Shown: positions 38,335-49,893 of the stretch, piece after piece
Numbering within the stretch: position 1 is the first letter of the stretch
How the letters are laid out: each line of letters opens with the position of its first letter
Origin: Plectrocnemia conspersa
Taxonomy: Eukaryota; Arthropoda; Insecta; Trichoptera; Polycentropodidae
NCBI GenBank assembly: GCA_009617715.1
Contig: VTFK01000432.1
Coordinates: 124,001 to 188,000, forward strand
DNA length: 64,000 bases
Reading direction: 5' to 3'
Notes under the pieces: model-generated
Database searches by the model: none
Told to the model about the DNA's origin: nothing
The model's input: only the letters and a program-made list of their open reading frames with translations
Program-made: the position numbers and the translations under genes

Positions 38335-40566
38335 CTAAACAGAAAAAAATATGAATATAAAATAACTTCATTATTATAGTTTTGCTCTTTCATTCATTGT
38401 ATTCGATATGTAGAGAAAATGTATTATGTATGGATGTAAGTTTATTTTTGAGCTGTGTATTACTGTAACACACTTTAATAAGCTAAAGAAAAACCTAGTT
38501 CCAGATATAACTCTCTATAGCTATTCAAAAATAAAATAATAAATATTTTTTGTTTATATATTTATGTCTATTTATATGTAAATATGGAAATAAGATAATA
38601 TTTTAGTTATGGTGTTGGTAGTAAATATATAAAATACATAATAACATATTTAATGATTTGTTTTAAGTACATAAATAGTATTTTAATGCGCCATAAAAAA
38701 TAAACTGATTTTAAACTGTGATTAATAAATATACAATACTCTGTTATATATATTTATTTATTTAAATTAAATTAAGAGCATCGTGACCTCTCATTTAATA
38801 CTGTTAAGAGATTTTAATTAAAAAATATATAGATAAAAAAGTGCTTCTAAGCTTTCTAATATTAAATAAATATTTAATGTATTTTTCCCCTAACTTTCAC
38901 TTCACAATTTAATCATAATACTAATGATGTTTTAATTTAATTCAGTATTCGTACTCTTATCGTATTTACTTTGGAATAAGTAATTATTCATTAAGTAAAA
39001 TGTTTATATTATGTTTGCAACTTGATAATGAAGATAAAAAAATAGCGTCGATTTATTTTAACTTAACACGTGTTATTTTAATAAAAACATTAAATTTGTT
39101 GGACAAAAAAAAATTAATCTAAATAAATAAGGCTGAAGTAAACAACATATAATAGTTGTTCGTTTTGAAACTTGTCCATTAAAATCAGAAACGAATATTG
39201 TTCATTTATTTATGGAAATATACATATATAAAAAAGTTGAAAATAAACTTCTTGAATTATCGGTAAAAATGTATGATATATAAAGAATATTTATATTTTA
39301 TATAGGATTATGATTGGCATTCGTAAAAAGCGCGGAAAGTCGCCTACGTTTATTATATATTATACATATGCATATACACAAATATAAAACTCCAAAGCCA
39401 ATATTTATAAAAGCGTCGCTCTTATCGAAAAACCAAAAGAAGCGGTTTGCTATGACATACGATGCACGAACTTCTATACATACATATATATAAAAAGGAA
39501 AAACGAGCATACGTATGTGTGCTGAAGGAAATTCAACGTTGGAAATGCGACGGTATATAATCGACTTTTATTTTATACCGACACACTCGAAGGGGCAGAG
39601 CAATTAGGGTTGGTTAGATTGGAATCGGAGGAAGAACCTCAGAGTCCGGTTAGAACGGCCGCTTATCATGCAACAACAATTTCTCATTATCGGAGAGCCG
39701 ATAAGCAGTGGATAATTGGCCTGTTGTAAAATGCAGGGAGGAAAAATTTAGTCGTCAAATAAGAGTGATGGGCCAAGAAGGCTAGTTATTTAAAAATATA
39801 TATATTATATATACACTATGTTTCATATATACATATTTATAAATACATACATATATAAAAAAAATGTATATATGTGTATTCCGCGGAAGAAAAATTAATT
39901 GCCCCCAACGAAATTAATTCGTAAACGCTTCCCCTCTTGAACGAGCGAAAATTCATTAAAAAGGCAATGGAATTAAATTAGAATTCTGGCTGGTGAGTTA
40001 ACCGAATTTATACACACAAACACTATGCCTGATAATAAATTAGTTGAGGGAAAAAATCATTTCGGCGAACGGCTATAAAGAGCAAAAATGAAAAATTAGC
40101 GGCGTAGAGAAGTGAGAAGATCCTTTTTATTAATATATTTGGTGGAAACGAATAAAAAACGAACGAATTCGCACGAAGAGAGATGAAATTCGCAATTAAA
40201 TTATAATAAGAATTTATTCTCGACAAACGAAAAGGATTATGAATTAATTAATGTACTTGAAAGTAAAAAATGGTATCAACAACAAAACAGACTTTTTAAT
40301 GTTTATTAATTAAATTTTTATTTTACTAATTTATACCAATTTACTACTAATATCATTGATGTTAATTATAACTTATGTTAGCTATTGTATATTTAAAGGT
40401 TGGTACATATTAATAAATGTGAATATATTACATAAGTAATTTTCTTGAATATTATATTCCCAATATAAAAAAAATATATGATTATGATATTCGCAGTCCG
40501 AAATTAATTCGAGGAAAATCATCCATAGATACTATTTATGATAATGTTAGAACATTATAATCTTAC
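38335..40566 (-). other. Cadherin intron j-k
   Basis: 2.2 kb, mostly AT-rich. A GC-richer island at about 39530-40000 (with GGTTGGTTAGATTGG and a run around GAGAGCCGATAAGC) looks unlike neutral sequence and may be regulatory. No coding potential found. Confidence 0.6.
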
Positions 40567-40761
40567 CGTATGTTTGATGCTTATCCCTCTCCTTTTCAGG
40601 TGGTTCGTAATTCTGCCTCAGAACGTGCAGATCGTAAGCAGCATCCCCCTCGCCGCCTCCTTCGTCCTGATAGTTGATTATATTTTCTCTGATGTCGTCG
40701 AATTCCTTCTCCGCCCATCCCACTTGCTTCCTTCTCAGCACGACGACAGTCAACAGAAGCA
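40567..40761 (-). CDS. shg: Cadherin exon j: helix end and p120-catenin-binding juxtamembrane segment
   Basis: Residues 558-621. LLLTVVVLRRKQ ends the transmembrane helix with a basic stop-transfer signal. Then EFDDIRENIINYQDEGGGEGD and AAYDLHVLR form the juxtamembrane core that binds p120-catenin in classical cadherins; the acidic-GGG core is essentially invariant in the family. The remainder (PPEKERDKHQTY) is a variable spacer. The acceptor is GTCGCACAG and the donor GTAAGA. Phase joins exon k to give TYAPAMPD. Confidence 0.94.
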
Positions 40762-43319
40762 CTGTGCGACAAATAAATAAATACAATTATGGTTTTGTTG
40801 TTGTTTTTCACGACGAATACCCAAATAAATGAGATGCAGAAAGCATGTAGTAAAAACGTGAAGTCGTAAATAAACCGATTTTTCATCCCTCGAAGGGCCG
40901 ACAAAATAGGCGACATTAAAATTGGTCACAATTAACATAAACCGAGTTTGATAAAATATGTATAGGTCTAATCTTACATCATAGGTAATAATTGAATCTT
41001 TAAAAACAATTTTACTTAAAATTTAAAAGCCAGACTTTAACCCGTTATCTCTTTTTTTCCATAAATTGTAATTAAATTTGGACTTTGATCAAAAGGACCG
41101 GCGTAAAAGCGAGATTCGAGCAAAAACCAATTGTTTAATTAGTGTTTCAGTACATATCAGTGCGGAAAGTTAATCAAACGCTTTGACCCAAATTCGAACG
41201 GTTCGCTCAGAAAACGAAATTTACTCTTATCAATCAATATCATGTCGAAAATATTGTACAGGGCAGTTAAAAGTAGCCCGCATGCGTTTTTAAAGGTATT
41301 TATAATAAAATGCATTTATTAATTATAAAAATGATTTTCCATACGCGATAATTTTTTTTAATCGTACATTTCAAATTATCACCAATTGGTAACACCACTC
41401 CTTTGAACACATTGCCACAAAATTCTTTAAGATTTTAATCTCTGCCCATTAATTATTATTATTTTTAATAATGATATTAACAAGTTATTCGTAATTCCAA
41501 ATTCTTACTTTGCGCCGATTATTTTAAAGTATTCATAAAAAAAGCTTCAATTGAGGACTGTAAAAAATTTTTTTTGAAAATCTATGTGCGAGGTTATCCA
41601 CTAATATATTATTTTGCATCAAAAAATGTGATTTCATGACATATTCTAGAGAAAAATCGCCGCTTGAATTTGATTGTAAAATATATAATAATTTACTTCA
41701 TCGTTTAGAAGTGATGACAAAGAAGAGGATTATAGATTTGTCTTATATAATCACCTAATGCACAGAACCTTTGAACATGCTTCTCTAATCTGGTTGCCTA
41801 ATAATGCAAACGACTTATTTGCAATAACAAGAAATTCAAAAGTGCATGAGGAAATATAAATATTATTTATTTATATATCCTACAAAATTCATACAAGATA
41901 TGCTGATATATGATTTCAAGCGTACTTGAGAAAGTATTTATGCAAATCGCTGGTAGAAAATATACACAATTCGGAGATTCTGGAAGAACTTCATTTTTGT
42001 TTGCCACCTAATTACCAGCGGTGCGTTACCGAGTATTGTTATATAAATGTTATATAAAAAGGATATATTAAAATAATAATAAAAATAAATTATAAAAAAA
42101 ATCTATATTATTATTTCAGTCTTAATAGCAAATTTACTTCAATTATAATTACTTTTAAGTAACGCATGCAACCCATGATTTAAACTTTAAAAGTTTAAAT
42201 CATGTTTAAAAGTTTAAAAATTTGAGCTACATTCATATTTTACGCTTAAAAAATTAATTTTTAAATTTAGTTGCACCCCCCCCCTCGCATTTTTTTGTTA
42301 AAAATGAAATTTGTACAAATATTTTTATATGTTTTACAACCGCTCTATTTTTTTATATCGTTGCATAAAAAGGGTGGGTCCGTGCCATATGTTTGAAAAT
42401 ATGCACGCTTTTTAGATGTCTTTAAGGTCGGAAGTATTTAAATAGGTAAAAAGAATTGAACGATTTTATCAATTACTATAATCGGCTTTATTTTTGTGTT
42501 TTGCTAAACTAAGAACCACATTATTAATCAGATAAAAAAAACAATCCACGTAGTCAGCAGATTGCAAAAATGCATGGGGGCTTTACACAGAGCTACGCCA
42601 TAAAATTTGCCTGTCGGTGATTTTAAATCCCAATTTTTTAAATAATCCGAAAATGTTATTTATCTATATTTTGTTCGAAATTTGTATATTTTCTACGATT
42701 CGGGTAAAAATACGGAAGCCCTAAATTCCTCCGTAGCTTGACACTCTGTTTTCAATAGAAATAGATATATCCATTCTGGTCCCTTAATTATTTAATTATA
42801 TAACAAATCATCATACTACTGAAGTTTGTTCCCTTTAACGATCATCAATAATATAAATATACTACAATAATATACGTAATTATTATAATCACATACTATA
42901 TACAATATATATTTTTTATATATATAATTTTTTAAAGTTCTCAAGAAAATCAAGAAGTGAAAATAAGAACTCTCATTTCTCAATTTCTATAAAGAAAAAT
43001 ATATACAATAGGTACATATAATAAATGTATTTAGATAATAATTAACTTTCAGATAACTTGTAAAATATATTTTTTAAAAACTGTCTCGCTACAAAATAAC
43101 GATACTTTGATCGTTGTTTTTTTTTGTAATACGCGATAACACTTTCATATGCTCCACAACTATTAGCACACATTCTCAACACTCCACAGTCGTTACATTA
43201 GTACGCCCATAAAACAGCACACATTTATTCCGTCGCGCAAAAAAAATCGGTACTATCGTTACCCGAAATGAGCCCATAAAAGTTGTCCCACTAGATCTGA
43301 TAGGTAGGTATAAAAAATG

Positions 43320-43800
43320 TTTCGGAAATTAATAACGTGGAACGCGTTCGAAGCTGAACTGCCGTCCAGGAAACTACTCTTGTCATGTCAAAAAGGTTTT
43401 CGTGTTTTGCAACACTTTAACGACCGCCGCGGGCGTTTTTCCTACACCTACTCTACGTGACGTTGCATACACCCGGGCCGTTCATACCCCGGGTTGATCA
43501 CTTGGATTTCGTTTTTTACACGAACCGTGATATATGGGGTGCCGGCCGGGGCGTTTAATAGGTTTTGCGAAACTTTGCTGAAAACTTTTATTATCTTACA
43601 CCCCCCCCCCACCTCGACATCTACTGCTTTCCGTCGACCCCTTTTTCGAACTACATTAGCATATCGATTTTCAATTTGTTTTTGTTTTCGTGGAAAAGCG
43701 CTCCTATTCGGCCCTTAACCGATCCGTATTAACCGACCCTGCCGGGATGATGAATTAAGAGACTTTGGTCGGTTTGACATGGCAAAATATACGACCTTGT
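43320..43800. other. GC-rich, CpG-containing intronic island
   Basis: Strong composition shift in an otherwise AT-rich intron, with CCCGGG sites, a C9-10 run near 43600 and many CpGs. Frames on both strands are broken. It may be an enhancer, an alternative promoter or an old transposon. Nothing is recognised. Confidence 0.4.
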
Positions 43801-44184
43801 TATCTGGGATAGTCCATCTTATACGTTATTCGACAAGGGCGCCGGATAGTGTATCTACGTACACGTGAACTATGCATTTGAAATATAATATATGATATAT
43901 TATACAATATTACATCAAAACGTAGCAAGATTAAAGATACGTAATAATTTAAAGCAGTGCAAAAAATACAGGAGCTAAGAGCGTCGTACAACCTTAAATA
44001 AAGGATACATATTAATTAAGATTATTAAATCAAATAAATTCGAATACTATATCAGCGGCGGTTTGTCAGTCGTTATTGCATTTGCATATCGTGTTTTATT
44101 CACTGAATATATCGGAATTTAGAAAACACATTAATTTTTTTTTAACGCAATGTTCAAAATACTTTGAATCGGTTCAACGAATGT

Positions 44185-45055
44185 GGTTCTTACAAATCAA
44201 AGTCAAAAACTGAAAGAAAACGAAAAACAACTGCCCAGAAAGATTGAATCTTGGTTCGAGAGTCCCTTATAAATCGTTGAAAAACGACTTCAAACCTGGC
44301 TGCTTAAGTCTCTGCAAGCAAATGGCCATCCATTACTTCGCGGACGATGAGAAGAAGAATTAACGATATGGGACTTCTATGTTTTAAAGCTCAACACAAA
44401 CCGCGACTTTCAGAAATAAATAAAACTCGAAGGTGGGCAGAGTGGGCCCGAAATAACCGAGATTGGGCGAAAGACATTTGGTCCGATGAATCCAACTTTG
44501 ACGTAATTTAAAACCATTATAAGTTATAATAAAAAAATATTAAAAACCTAATCGATTTTAAAATTTCTAAAGCAATAATTTTTAAAATAATTATAGTTTT
44601 TTAACATTTTTTTTTAAGTTTTGGAACATGTGCATCGTAGAGTCGGAGAAGAATGTATAGCTGATTGCGTAGTACTCAAAGTCAAATATTATGGCGGAAG
44701 CGTTATGATCTGGAATTGCATGGCAGCAGCAAAGGTAGGAAAGCTGTACTTGCGAGGGTGGTATGAATAGTGTGTGTTTAATTTATTTAGTGTATATTTA
44801 ATATATTTAAATGTTGGACTCCTACAGGAAAATATTTTAAAGCACAGACCAAGCTACCATACTTCGCGAAAAAGAAGGGGTTGGTTTGCGTCAAAGGGTT
44901 TGACGTTTCTAGAATGGCCTACACAGTCACCAGACAAAAGTCATATAGAAGTCATTTATGGGTAAAATTAAAAGGAAAGGTTGTCCAACAAATTGAACTG
45001 CGAGGAAAATTTCAGATAGAATAGAGAAAATAGTTGACAGTATGCCAAAATAAGC
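44185..45055 (+). mobile_element. Tc1-family transposase relic
   Basis: Degenerate Tc1-like (DDE) transposase in opposite orientation to the host gene. Readable blocks are KTERKRKTTAQKD near 44200 (HTH linker style), RRWAEWARNNRDWAKDIWSD then ESNFDV (44350-44512; first catalytic Asp in the SDES motif), VHRRVGEECIADC and YYGGSVMIWNCMAAAKVGKL (about 44630-44760), YHTSRK, then FASKGLTFLEWPTQSPDKSH and IEVI (about 44850-44960; the last catalytic Glu in the IE). Stops and frame changes interrupt it, and about 105 AT-rich bases (44513-44617) interrupt the frame between the first two blocks. No clean terminal inverted repeats were found, so it is inactive. Confidence 0.85.
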
Positions 45056-45095
45056 TTAAAATAAACATTTAAAAATAAGCTTAAAATAAACATTT
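45047..45095. repeat. 25-bp tandem duplication
   Basis: AAAATAAGCTTAAAATAAAC and following bases are repeated twice with a 25-base period directly at the 3' end of the Tc1 relic, suggesting replication slippage or an end-associated repeat. Confidence 0.85.
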
Positions 45096-45997
45096 AAAAC
45101 AACTTCGAGCTACCAAAATTTGCAGCAATTTTCTAAAGATTATATAAAGTAATTATCTAATTATTAATACCATACTATTTTAGAATGTAAATCAATACAA
45201 TAGAATCAGCTTAATAAAATAATATAAAAATAAAATTCATTTTAAATATATCTAACAAAGTAGTCGATATTATATTATTATGGGTCGATGAATAAATAAC
45301 TTACTTTCTTACTAAATAGATGATAGTATATATATATATAATAAATTTTAAAACATTTTTGGTCTAAAAAGTATTTAATTTGGTCTAGTGTCCTCTGATC
45401 TAAGAAAATGCGCAAAATTTTCGTTTTTTTATGTGGATTAGATTTATTAGGTTTTCGTATGTTTTTTATATAATTATACGGCATTGAGTGACATCGCGCA
45501 TTGTCCTTTTATACTTGGCGAACTATTTTGCTCCGAATCACGCTTTTACGTAACGATCTCGCGCACAGTTTTTCAAAATAAAAAACATTGTTAAATTCGT
45601 TTTTAGCAAAAAAACTTACTCATAATATGAATATATTTGTTTATTTTATATTTGTTATTATTATATCTCAATTTAATGTGTAGGACGTATTGCCGTTAAG
45701 CTGCTTAATATACATAAATACAAGTATAATTAGATTGCGCGAAATTTTTCTTATGTATAAAATTTACTTACGAATAAGAAAATATGTATATATTTTTTCA
45801 AATGAAATTGAATTATTTTGGGTTAGAATTTGAACGAAACACGATACATGGAAAGGTTCAGTTATAGAATATTATTGCTGTTCTCATTTATTAATTTTCA
45901 AAATATTTGTATTAGATTTTTTTTAATGTGAGTGCCAAAATGGCACTAAATCTCTAAACAGCATATAAAAGTGTAATAAAATTTAAAAAATACTTAC

Positions 45998-46133
45998 ATA
46001 ATAACACAGTTATGCAAACCAATAAGGCCACTAAGAAATTGGGAGCAATGCCGAACGACACAGCCTTAGCCATTGTCGTCGAGCAAGTGATGTCCATATG
46101 TTTAGAATCGCTAGGAAGACCTAAGTTATAGGT
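45998..46133 (-). CDS. shg: Cadherin exon i: stalk and first half of transmembrane helix
   Basis: Forty-five codons plus one base, residues 512-556. A short stalk (YNLGLPSDSK, one cysteine) leads to AKAVSFGIAPNF and the hydrophobic stretch FLVALLVCITVLL, which continues in exon j. The helix spans about residues 544-565 and is cut by a 5.2 kb intron. The acceptor is ATTTTTAG and the donor GTAAGT. Only one version of this exon could be found; no paralogous transmembrane exon was recognised in the following intron. Confidence 0.92.
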
Positions 46134-46202
46134 CTAAAAATATTTTTTCATTAAAATATATATTCAACACAAAATAATTCATAATAAAATAAAATAACTC
46201 AC

Positions 46203-46333
46203 CTCCATATTAAACGTAAAATTGCTAATGCAACCGACGAATCCTATGTCCGACGGTATGTGCTTCCAGCCCATCGAATCACCCAAACTCTTTAAGTTTA
46301 TATTTGAGCCGCCTAACTGAAGTGGTCCATTAA
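46203..46333 (-). CDS. shg: Cadherin exon h: end of laminin G domain
   Basis: Residues 469-511. NGPLQLGGSNINLKSLG is the conserved 'aPLqlGG' strand and IGFVGCISNFTFN the closing 'F.GCi.n...n' motif of LamG domains, with the final cysteine and a sequon (NFT). The exon ends at a codon boundary after Glu; the donor is GTGAGT and the acceptor TTTTAG. No second EGF or LamG follows, which separates this gene from N-cadherin. Confidence 0.93.
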
Positions 46334-46408
46334 CTAAAATAAAAAGCGCATTCATTATGTATTTATCGCGTATATATAATCTGGGATTATTGCAGCAGCG
46401 GTACGTAC

Positions 46409-46633
46409 CGTTTAGGAATTCGTTCTGGCCATTCGGAGCGGCCAAATTCATACAACTAGACATCCGGCAATAATCGACGAACATTTCTATTCCGGTCCTG
46501 GACAGCATAATTTCAATGAAATGCGACTCGTCTAGTGCTATTCGGTTGTGCTTATGCTCTACTCTGGCCGTTCCCGAACCATAATCTACCAGAAGCACCA
46601 GATAACCATCTATCAACTCCAATGACATGAAAT
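46409..46633 (-). CDS. shg: Cadherin exon g: core of laminin G domain
   Basis: Residues 394-467 with split codons completing Asp393 and Val468. FMSLELIDGYLVLLVDYGSG is the central LamG sheet; LDESHFIEIMLSRTGIEMFV replaces the usual 'dg.wH.v.v...' strand, with the tryptophan missing. CRMSSCMNLAAPNGQNEFLN leads to the next strand. The domain probably packs with EGF and NC next to the membrane, as known for DE-cadherin. The acceptor is TTTGCAG and the donor GTACGT. Introns of 63 and 75 bases flank it. Confidence 0.92.
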
Positions 46634-46696
46634 CTGCAAACGAACGTGTTTTAGAACCATTGTCTCCAATGTGGTATGTGATAATGATTTTTTTAC

Positions 46697-46915
46697 CTTG
46701 AACGTTTAGAAGATTGTTCTTTCTTAGGGGTCCCACGTAGAAGATCAACCCTGATTCTTTTTGGGGCGATATGGATAGAGATACGCGACTTTCGTTACAG
46801 GACGGTATTGTTGGATATATGGCGTATCCATCTCCATGGAAACCTACTGATGTTAACTCGCAACGAGGTCCTGTGAATCCAACGGGACATTCGCATCGAT
46901 CGGAGAAGAATGTGC
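46697..46915 (-). CDS. shg: Cadherin exon f: EGF-like module end and laminin G start
   Basis: Residues 321-392 plus split codons on both sides. It begins TFFSDRCECPVGFTGPRCEL, completing the single EGF-like repeat, then GFHGDGYAIYPTIP opens the laminin G fold and SGLIFYVGPL is the conserved 'dGLlfY.Gp' strand of LamG domains. A sequon (NES) lies between. The acceptor is a short TTTTAG after an (AT)n run in the intron; the donor is GTAAAA, a poor match kept because phase and homology demand it. Confidence 0.92.
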
Positions 46916-48287
46916 CTAAAATATATATATATATACATTAACGGTTTCGGTTTAATTTAAGAAAGTAGAATGCATCTATTTTTATGTATTTAAAAAAGTA
47001 CCTGTCCCTATCACCACGCACATTATTATTTATTTTTAGTCGATTATACTGCTGTATTATTTTTTATTAATTACTCTTTCGAATCTTTTTTTTTATAAAA
47101 TATAAAGTCAAACGCTATTTAAATTATTTTATTAATAGAATGTATTTCATTTATACTATATGTATCACAGAATCAAGAACTCTTCTTTTTATTGTATCTA
47201 TAAAGCTGATTTTTGAAAATTTATGAAATAACTAACAGATTCAAGCATTTCTATTATATAATATAATTGTATTATTCTACTACAATTCATAAAAATGTAC
47301 AAAAAAATTTTAAAAATAAAAAAGGAAACTAGATTTGACAAAATATATATTCAATAAAAGATTTTTTTATTTTTAACATTTAAATTTCATGGGTTTATGA
47401 AATATACAATATTTTATTTCACTGTTAACTATTAAAAAAAATCCTGGTTTTTAGTTTTTAAATTCACAAAATTATTTTATACATTAAAATTTACCACGAA
47501 ACTTTTTTTTCAATCATACATATAAAATTAGGCATAAGTGCAACGGACATATAGCGTATATTTTTTTCATGGTAAGATGAGGTTTGGTTATTTTTTACGG
47601 CAAAAATTACAAATTTACAGCAAAGTTAACTTGATTTATTAGTTTTCTTTCTATAACGTCTCATATTGTTTAAATATCGTCAATTAAATTTTTGGAAAAT
47701 TTCGATAAATTTTATTCTAGTTCTAAGCTTTCATACTAGTTTAAAATATATAAATATGTTACATGTAATATATAGAAATGAAACTATAAGAGATTTATTT
47801 GAAGTTGACTTTTAAGCTCTTGATAACAAAACAGGTTTTTTAAATATATAAGTTAAATATTATTAAATAAATTGTTCAGTATCAGGAAATATTTTTATAT
47901 TATTTTTTCGGCAAGGTATTTGCTGATAGTGCTCTTATAAACTTTCTTACCATTAAGTTACAAATATCCGATTTATATGAAGAGTTATTTTGTTTACGTC
48001 AATTTCATTCAAAATACTAATGAGAGATTTTTAGTTGCTGCATAATCATAATACATAATACATAATCAACGATTTAACTATTCTACTCTATAATTTTTTT
48101 AATAAAATTAAAACCAACAAAACTAAATTTAGCTGAGTTATAATTAAAAACTAATACATTGGTTTAATTTAGCGTTTCACTTGACATGTAAATATATATA
48201 ATAAAACTTTATTTTTTAGTTACCCGGTATATTTTTACAGCGTATACAATTCAAGAATTCAATTTGATAAAAAAAATATAATCTCAC
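46916..48287 (-). other. Cadherin intron e-f
   Basis: 1.4 kb of AT-rich sequence splitting the EGF-like module. A short (AT)n run adjoins the acceptor of exon f. Nothing else seen. Confidence 0.7.
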
Positions 48288-48513
48288 CTCCGTTCAAGCA
48301 GAATATTGGTTTGTCGAATATTGTGGAGCTACATGTACATCTAGGTTCAACCTTGGCCCAGACGCCAACGAAGCTGGTCTTATTTGTAAAAACAGATAAG
48401 GGAAACTTGGTAACGTCCAAAATGTTTCTACACGATTCGGGACAAACGCCTTTTTCGAAGAGGCATTCATCAATGCCCACCATTTGTATTTTCATGTCCA
48501 AGAGAGCCTCGAT
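48288..48513 (-). CDS. shg: Cadherin exon e: end of NC region and start of EGF-like module
   Basis: Seventy-five codons plus one base, residues 245-319. It contains MVGIDECLFEKGVCPESC, the cysteine-rich motif following the NC core, a sequon in TNKTSF, then RCTCSS and FCLNG. The EGF-like module is split by the intron: the codon G|GC joins exon f to give CLNGG, then later CECPVGFTGPRC, a textbook EGF pattern. The acceptor is TCTCTCAG with a good pyrimidine tract and the donor is GTGAGA. A 91-base intron separates it from exon d and 1372 bases from exon f. The intron shows nothing beyond AT-rich sequence. Confidence 0.93.
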
Positions 48514-48604
48514 CTGAGAGACAGAAAAAACACGCACGACCATAAATATACGAGCCAAGCAATGTAATATATTATTGAATTTCAAAAGACAAGCAAAATA
48601 TCAC

Positions 48605-48802
48605 CTCTTCCAACTTATTTGACATTTTTGAGTTCATGTTTTCCGGAGCGTAGTATGGGGAACCGTGAGCTGAAAATCTGACGTCTAAGTGCGTATCGTT
48701 GATTGGTTTTGTACTAAAAACGGTGAAAACGTCCACGTTTTCTAAACTGGTGTTCATTATCAAAGCTATTTGTTGCTGTAGAATATCTTTCTTGCTCAAT
48801 CC
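48605..48802 (-). CDS. shg: Cadherin exon d: NC region with probable cleavage motif
   Basis: Sixty-six codons, residues 179-244, phase 0. The segment NVDVFTVFS, then LDVRFSAHGSPYYAPEN, is the hallmark of the non-chordate (NC) region of type III/IV classical cadherins. Drosophila DE-cadherin is known to be cut within its NC region while the two pieces stay associated. The HGS at residues 224-226 (bases about 48667-48659) resembles the Gly-Ser of SEA-like self-cleaving modules, so this is the inferred site. The end of the exon is Asn/Lys/Glu-rich and helix-like. It carries two sequons (NTS, NDT). The acceptor is CTACAG and the donor GTGATA, a slightly weak site. Confidence 0.9.
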
Positions 48803-49268
48803 CTGTAGTAAATATTAAAGAAAAATAAAATAAAATATATGGTTGTAAAAAGTATAAGTTATTAACAATAATTAAAACACTTTAAAGTTAGTGAAAGTAA
48901 AATCAAATTAGACGCAAAAGAACAACAGCAACTAAATAATAGATGCTGTAGTTTTAGATTTATGATACGATTTTATAAACTTTTAAAAAAATCATATCCA
49001 TTATTTTACTTCTGAAATCTAAGAAAATAATAAAATATGTATTATGTGCATTATATATATTTTTGTTTATCTGTGTTATTAGTGACTAATATAAAAAAAA
49101 AAAACTACACTACAACCAAATATTTTTTCAGTCATGCTTCTATATGCTTGTTTATTAAAACACTTCAAAAATATAAGAAGCTTTTTGCTTCTATATATTT
49201 TATATATTTAATATTTCTCTCAAAAATTTCAGTCTATCTGATAAAATATCACAAAGTGTATTTCTCAC
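48803..49268 (-). other. Cadherin intron c-d
   Basis: 466 AT-rich bases. The plus-strand open frame here is compositional; nothing else is seen. Confidence 0.7.
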
Positions 49269-49424
49269 CCCATGCTGAGGAGTTATAAACTCTTCGGCCG
49301 TCGTATTAATGAATCTTATCGACCCGGACTTGTTGACAGCTTCGGCAGAAATTCGTTTGATGGTCACGTTGACAGTCGCCTCGACCCAATGGAAAGGAAT
49401 CGATATAGGGTTGTGTTCGGTTAC
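49269..49424 (-). CDS. shg: Cadherin exon c: membrane-proximal repeat, second half
   Basis: Fifty-two codons, residues 127-178, phase 0 at both ends. It completes the repeat (VEATVNVTIKRISAEAV) and leads into the linker NKSGSIRFINTTAEEF, where sequence of this style joins the last cadherin repeat to the NC region in arthropod classical cadherins. Three N-glycosylation sequons are visible (NVT, NKS, NTT). The acceptor is GATGTAG and the donor GTGAGA. Confidence 0.92.
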
Positions 49425-49500
49425 CTACATCAAAAATAAACAAAGTTAATATCTAAATAAGATACATCGTATAAACACTAAAAGCATTTGATTAATTTAC

Positions 49501-49692
49501 GTTAAATCTCAAGAAATAGGAACCGTCAGGCGTTCCCGACTTCATGATTATCATCCCAGATTCCCGCTGTATCTCAAAGAAAGGGTTTCTTTCTTCAAAG
49601 GACGGCAACCAAAAGAACTGCTTATCCGGTAGATCCCAGTCGTCCGGATCTGTGACGTAAACGCGGCCTATTTCCGATTCGGGCGTCTCTCC
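49501..49692 (-). CDS. shg: Cadherin exon b: membrane-proximal cadherin-like repeat, first half
   Basis: Sixty-four codons, phase 0 at both ends, residues 63-126. It starts GETPESEIGRVYV and carries the DPDDWDLPDK motif typical of the last, degenerate cadherin repeat of insect classical cadherins, then GMIIMKSGTPDGSYFLRF, the usual 'G-x-I ... dG.Y.LrF' strand pattern. The acceptor is ATTACAG and the donor GTAAAT. It follows an 8.3 kb intron but is only 76 bases from the next exon. The phase-0 join to exon a gives an uninterrupted YNYM-GETPE junction, which supports both boundaries. Confidence 0.93.
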
Positions 49693-49893
49693 CTGTAATG
49701 AATAATTTCGTTAATTCACCCTTAATAAACACCATCAAAAATACATGCTGAATCCGAAATAAAGTTATTTCCATCTTAATATACACAAAGGTGATTAAAA
49801 TAAAAACCTAAAATACATTTATGATCATAAATGACATTTAATTAAGTGCCCGTTGCGATTGAAACAAGTCCTACAGACCGGAAATATTTTCTC

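Larger units (their letters stand above)
40762..45997 (-). other. Cadherin intron i-j (splits the transmembrane helix)
   Basis: 5.2 kb. Mostly AT-rich. It contains a GC-rich island at about 43320-43800 and a Tc1 transposon relic on the opposite strand at 44.2-45.05 kb. A second GC-richer patch at 45480-45600 is unassigned. No alternative transmembrane exon was recognised. Confidence 0.7.

Noticed and set aside
40762..45997. A mutually exclusive alternative transmembrane exon
   Set aside because: Searched the minus strand for an acceptor, hydrophobic stretch and donor in phase; none was convincing.
48311..48517. Plus-strand 68-codon open frame opposite exon e
   Set aside because: Antisense shadow of the cadherin coding exon.
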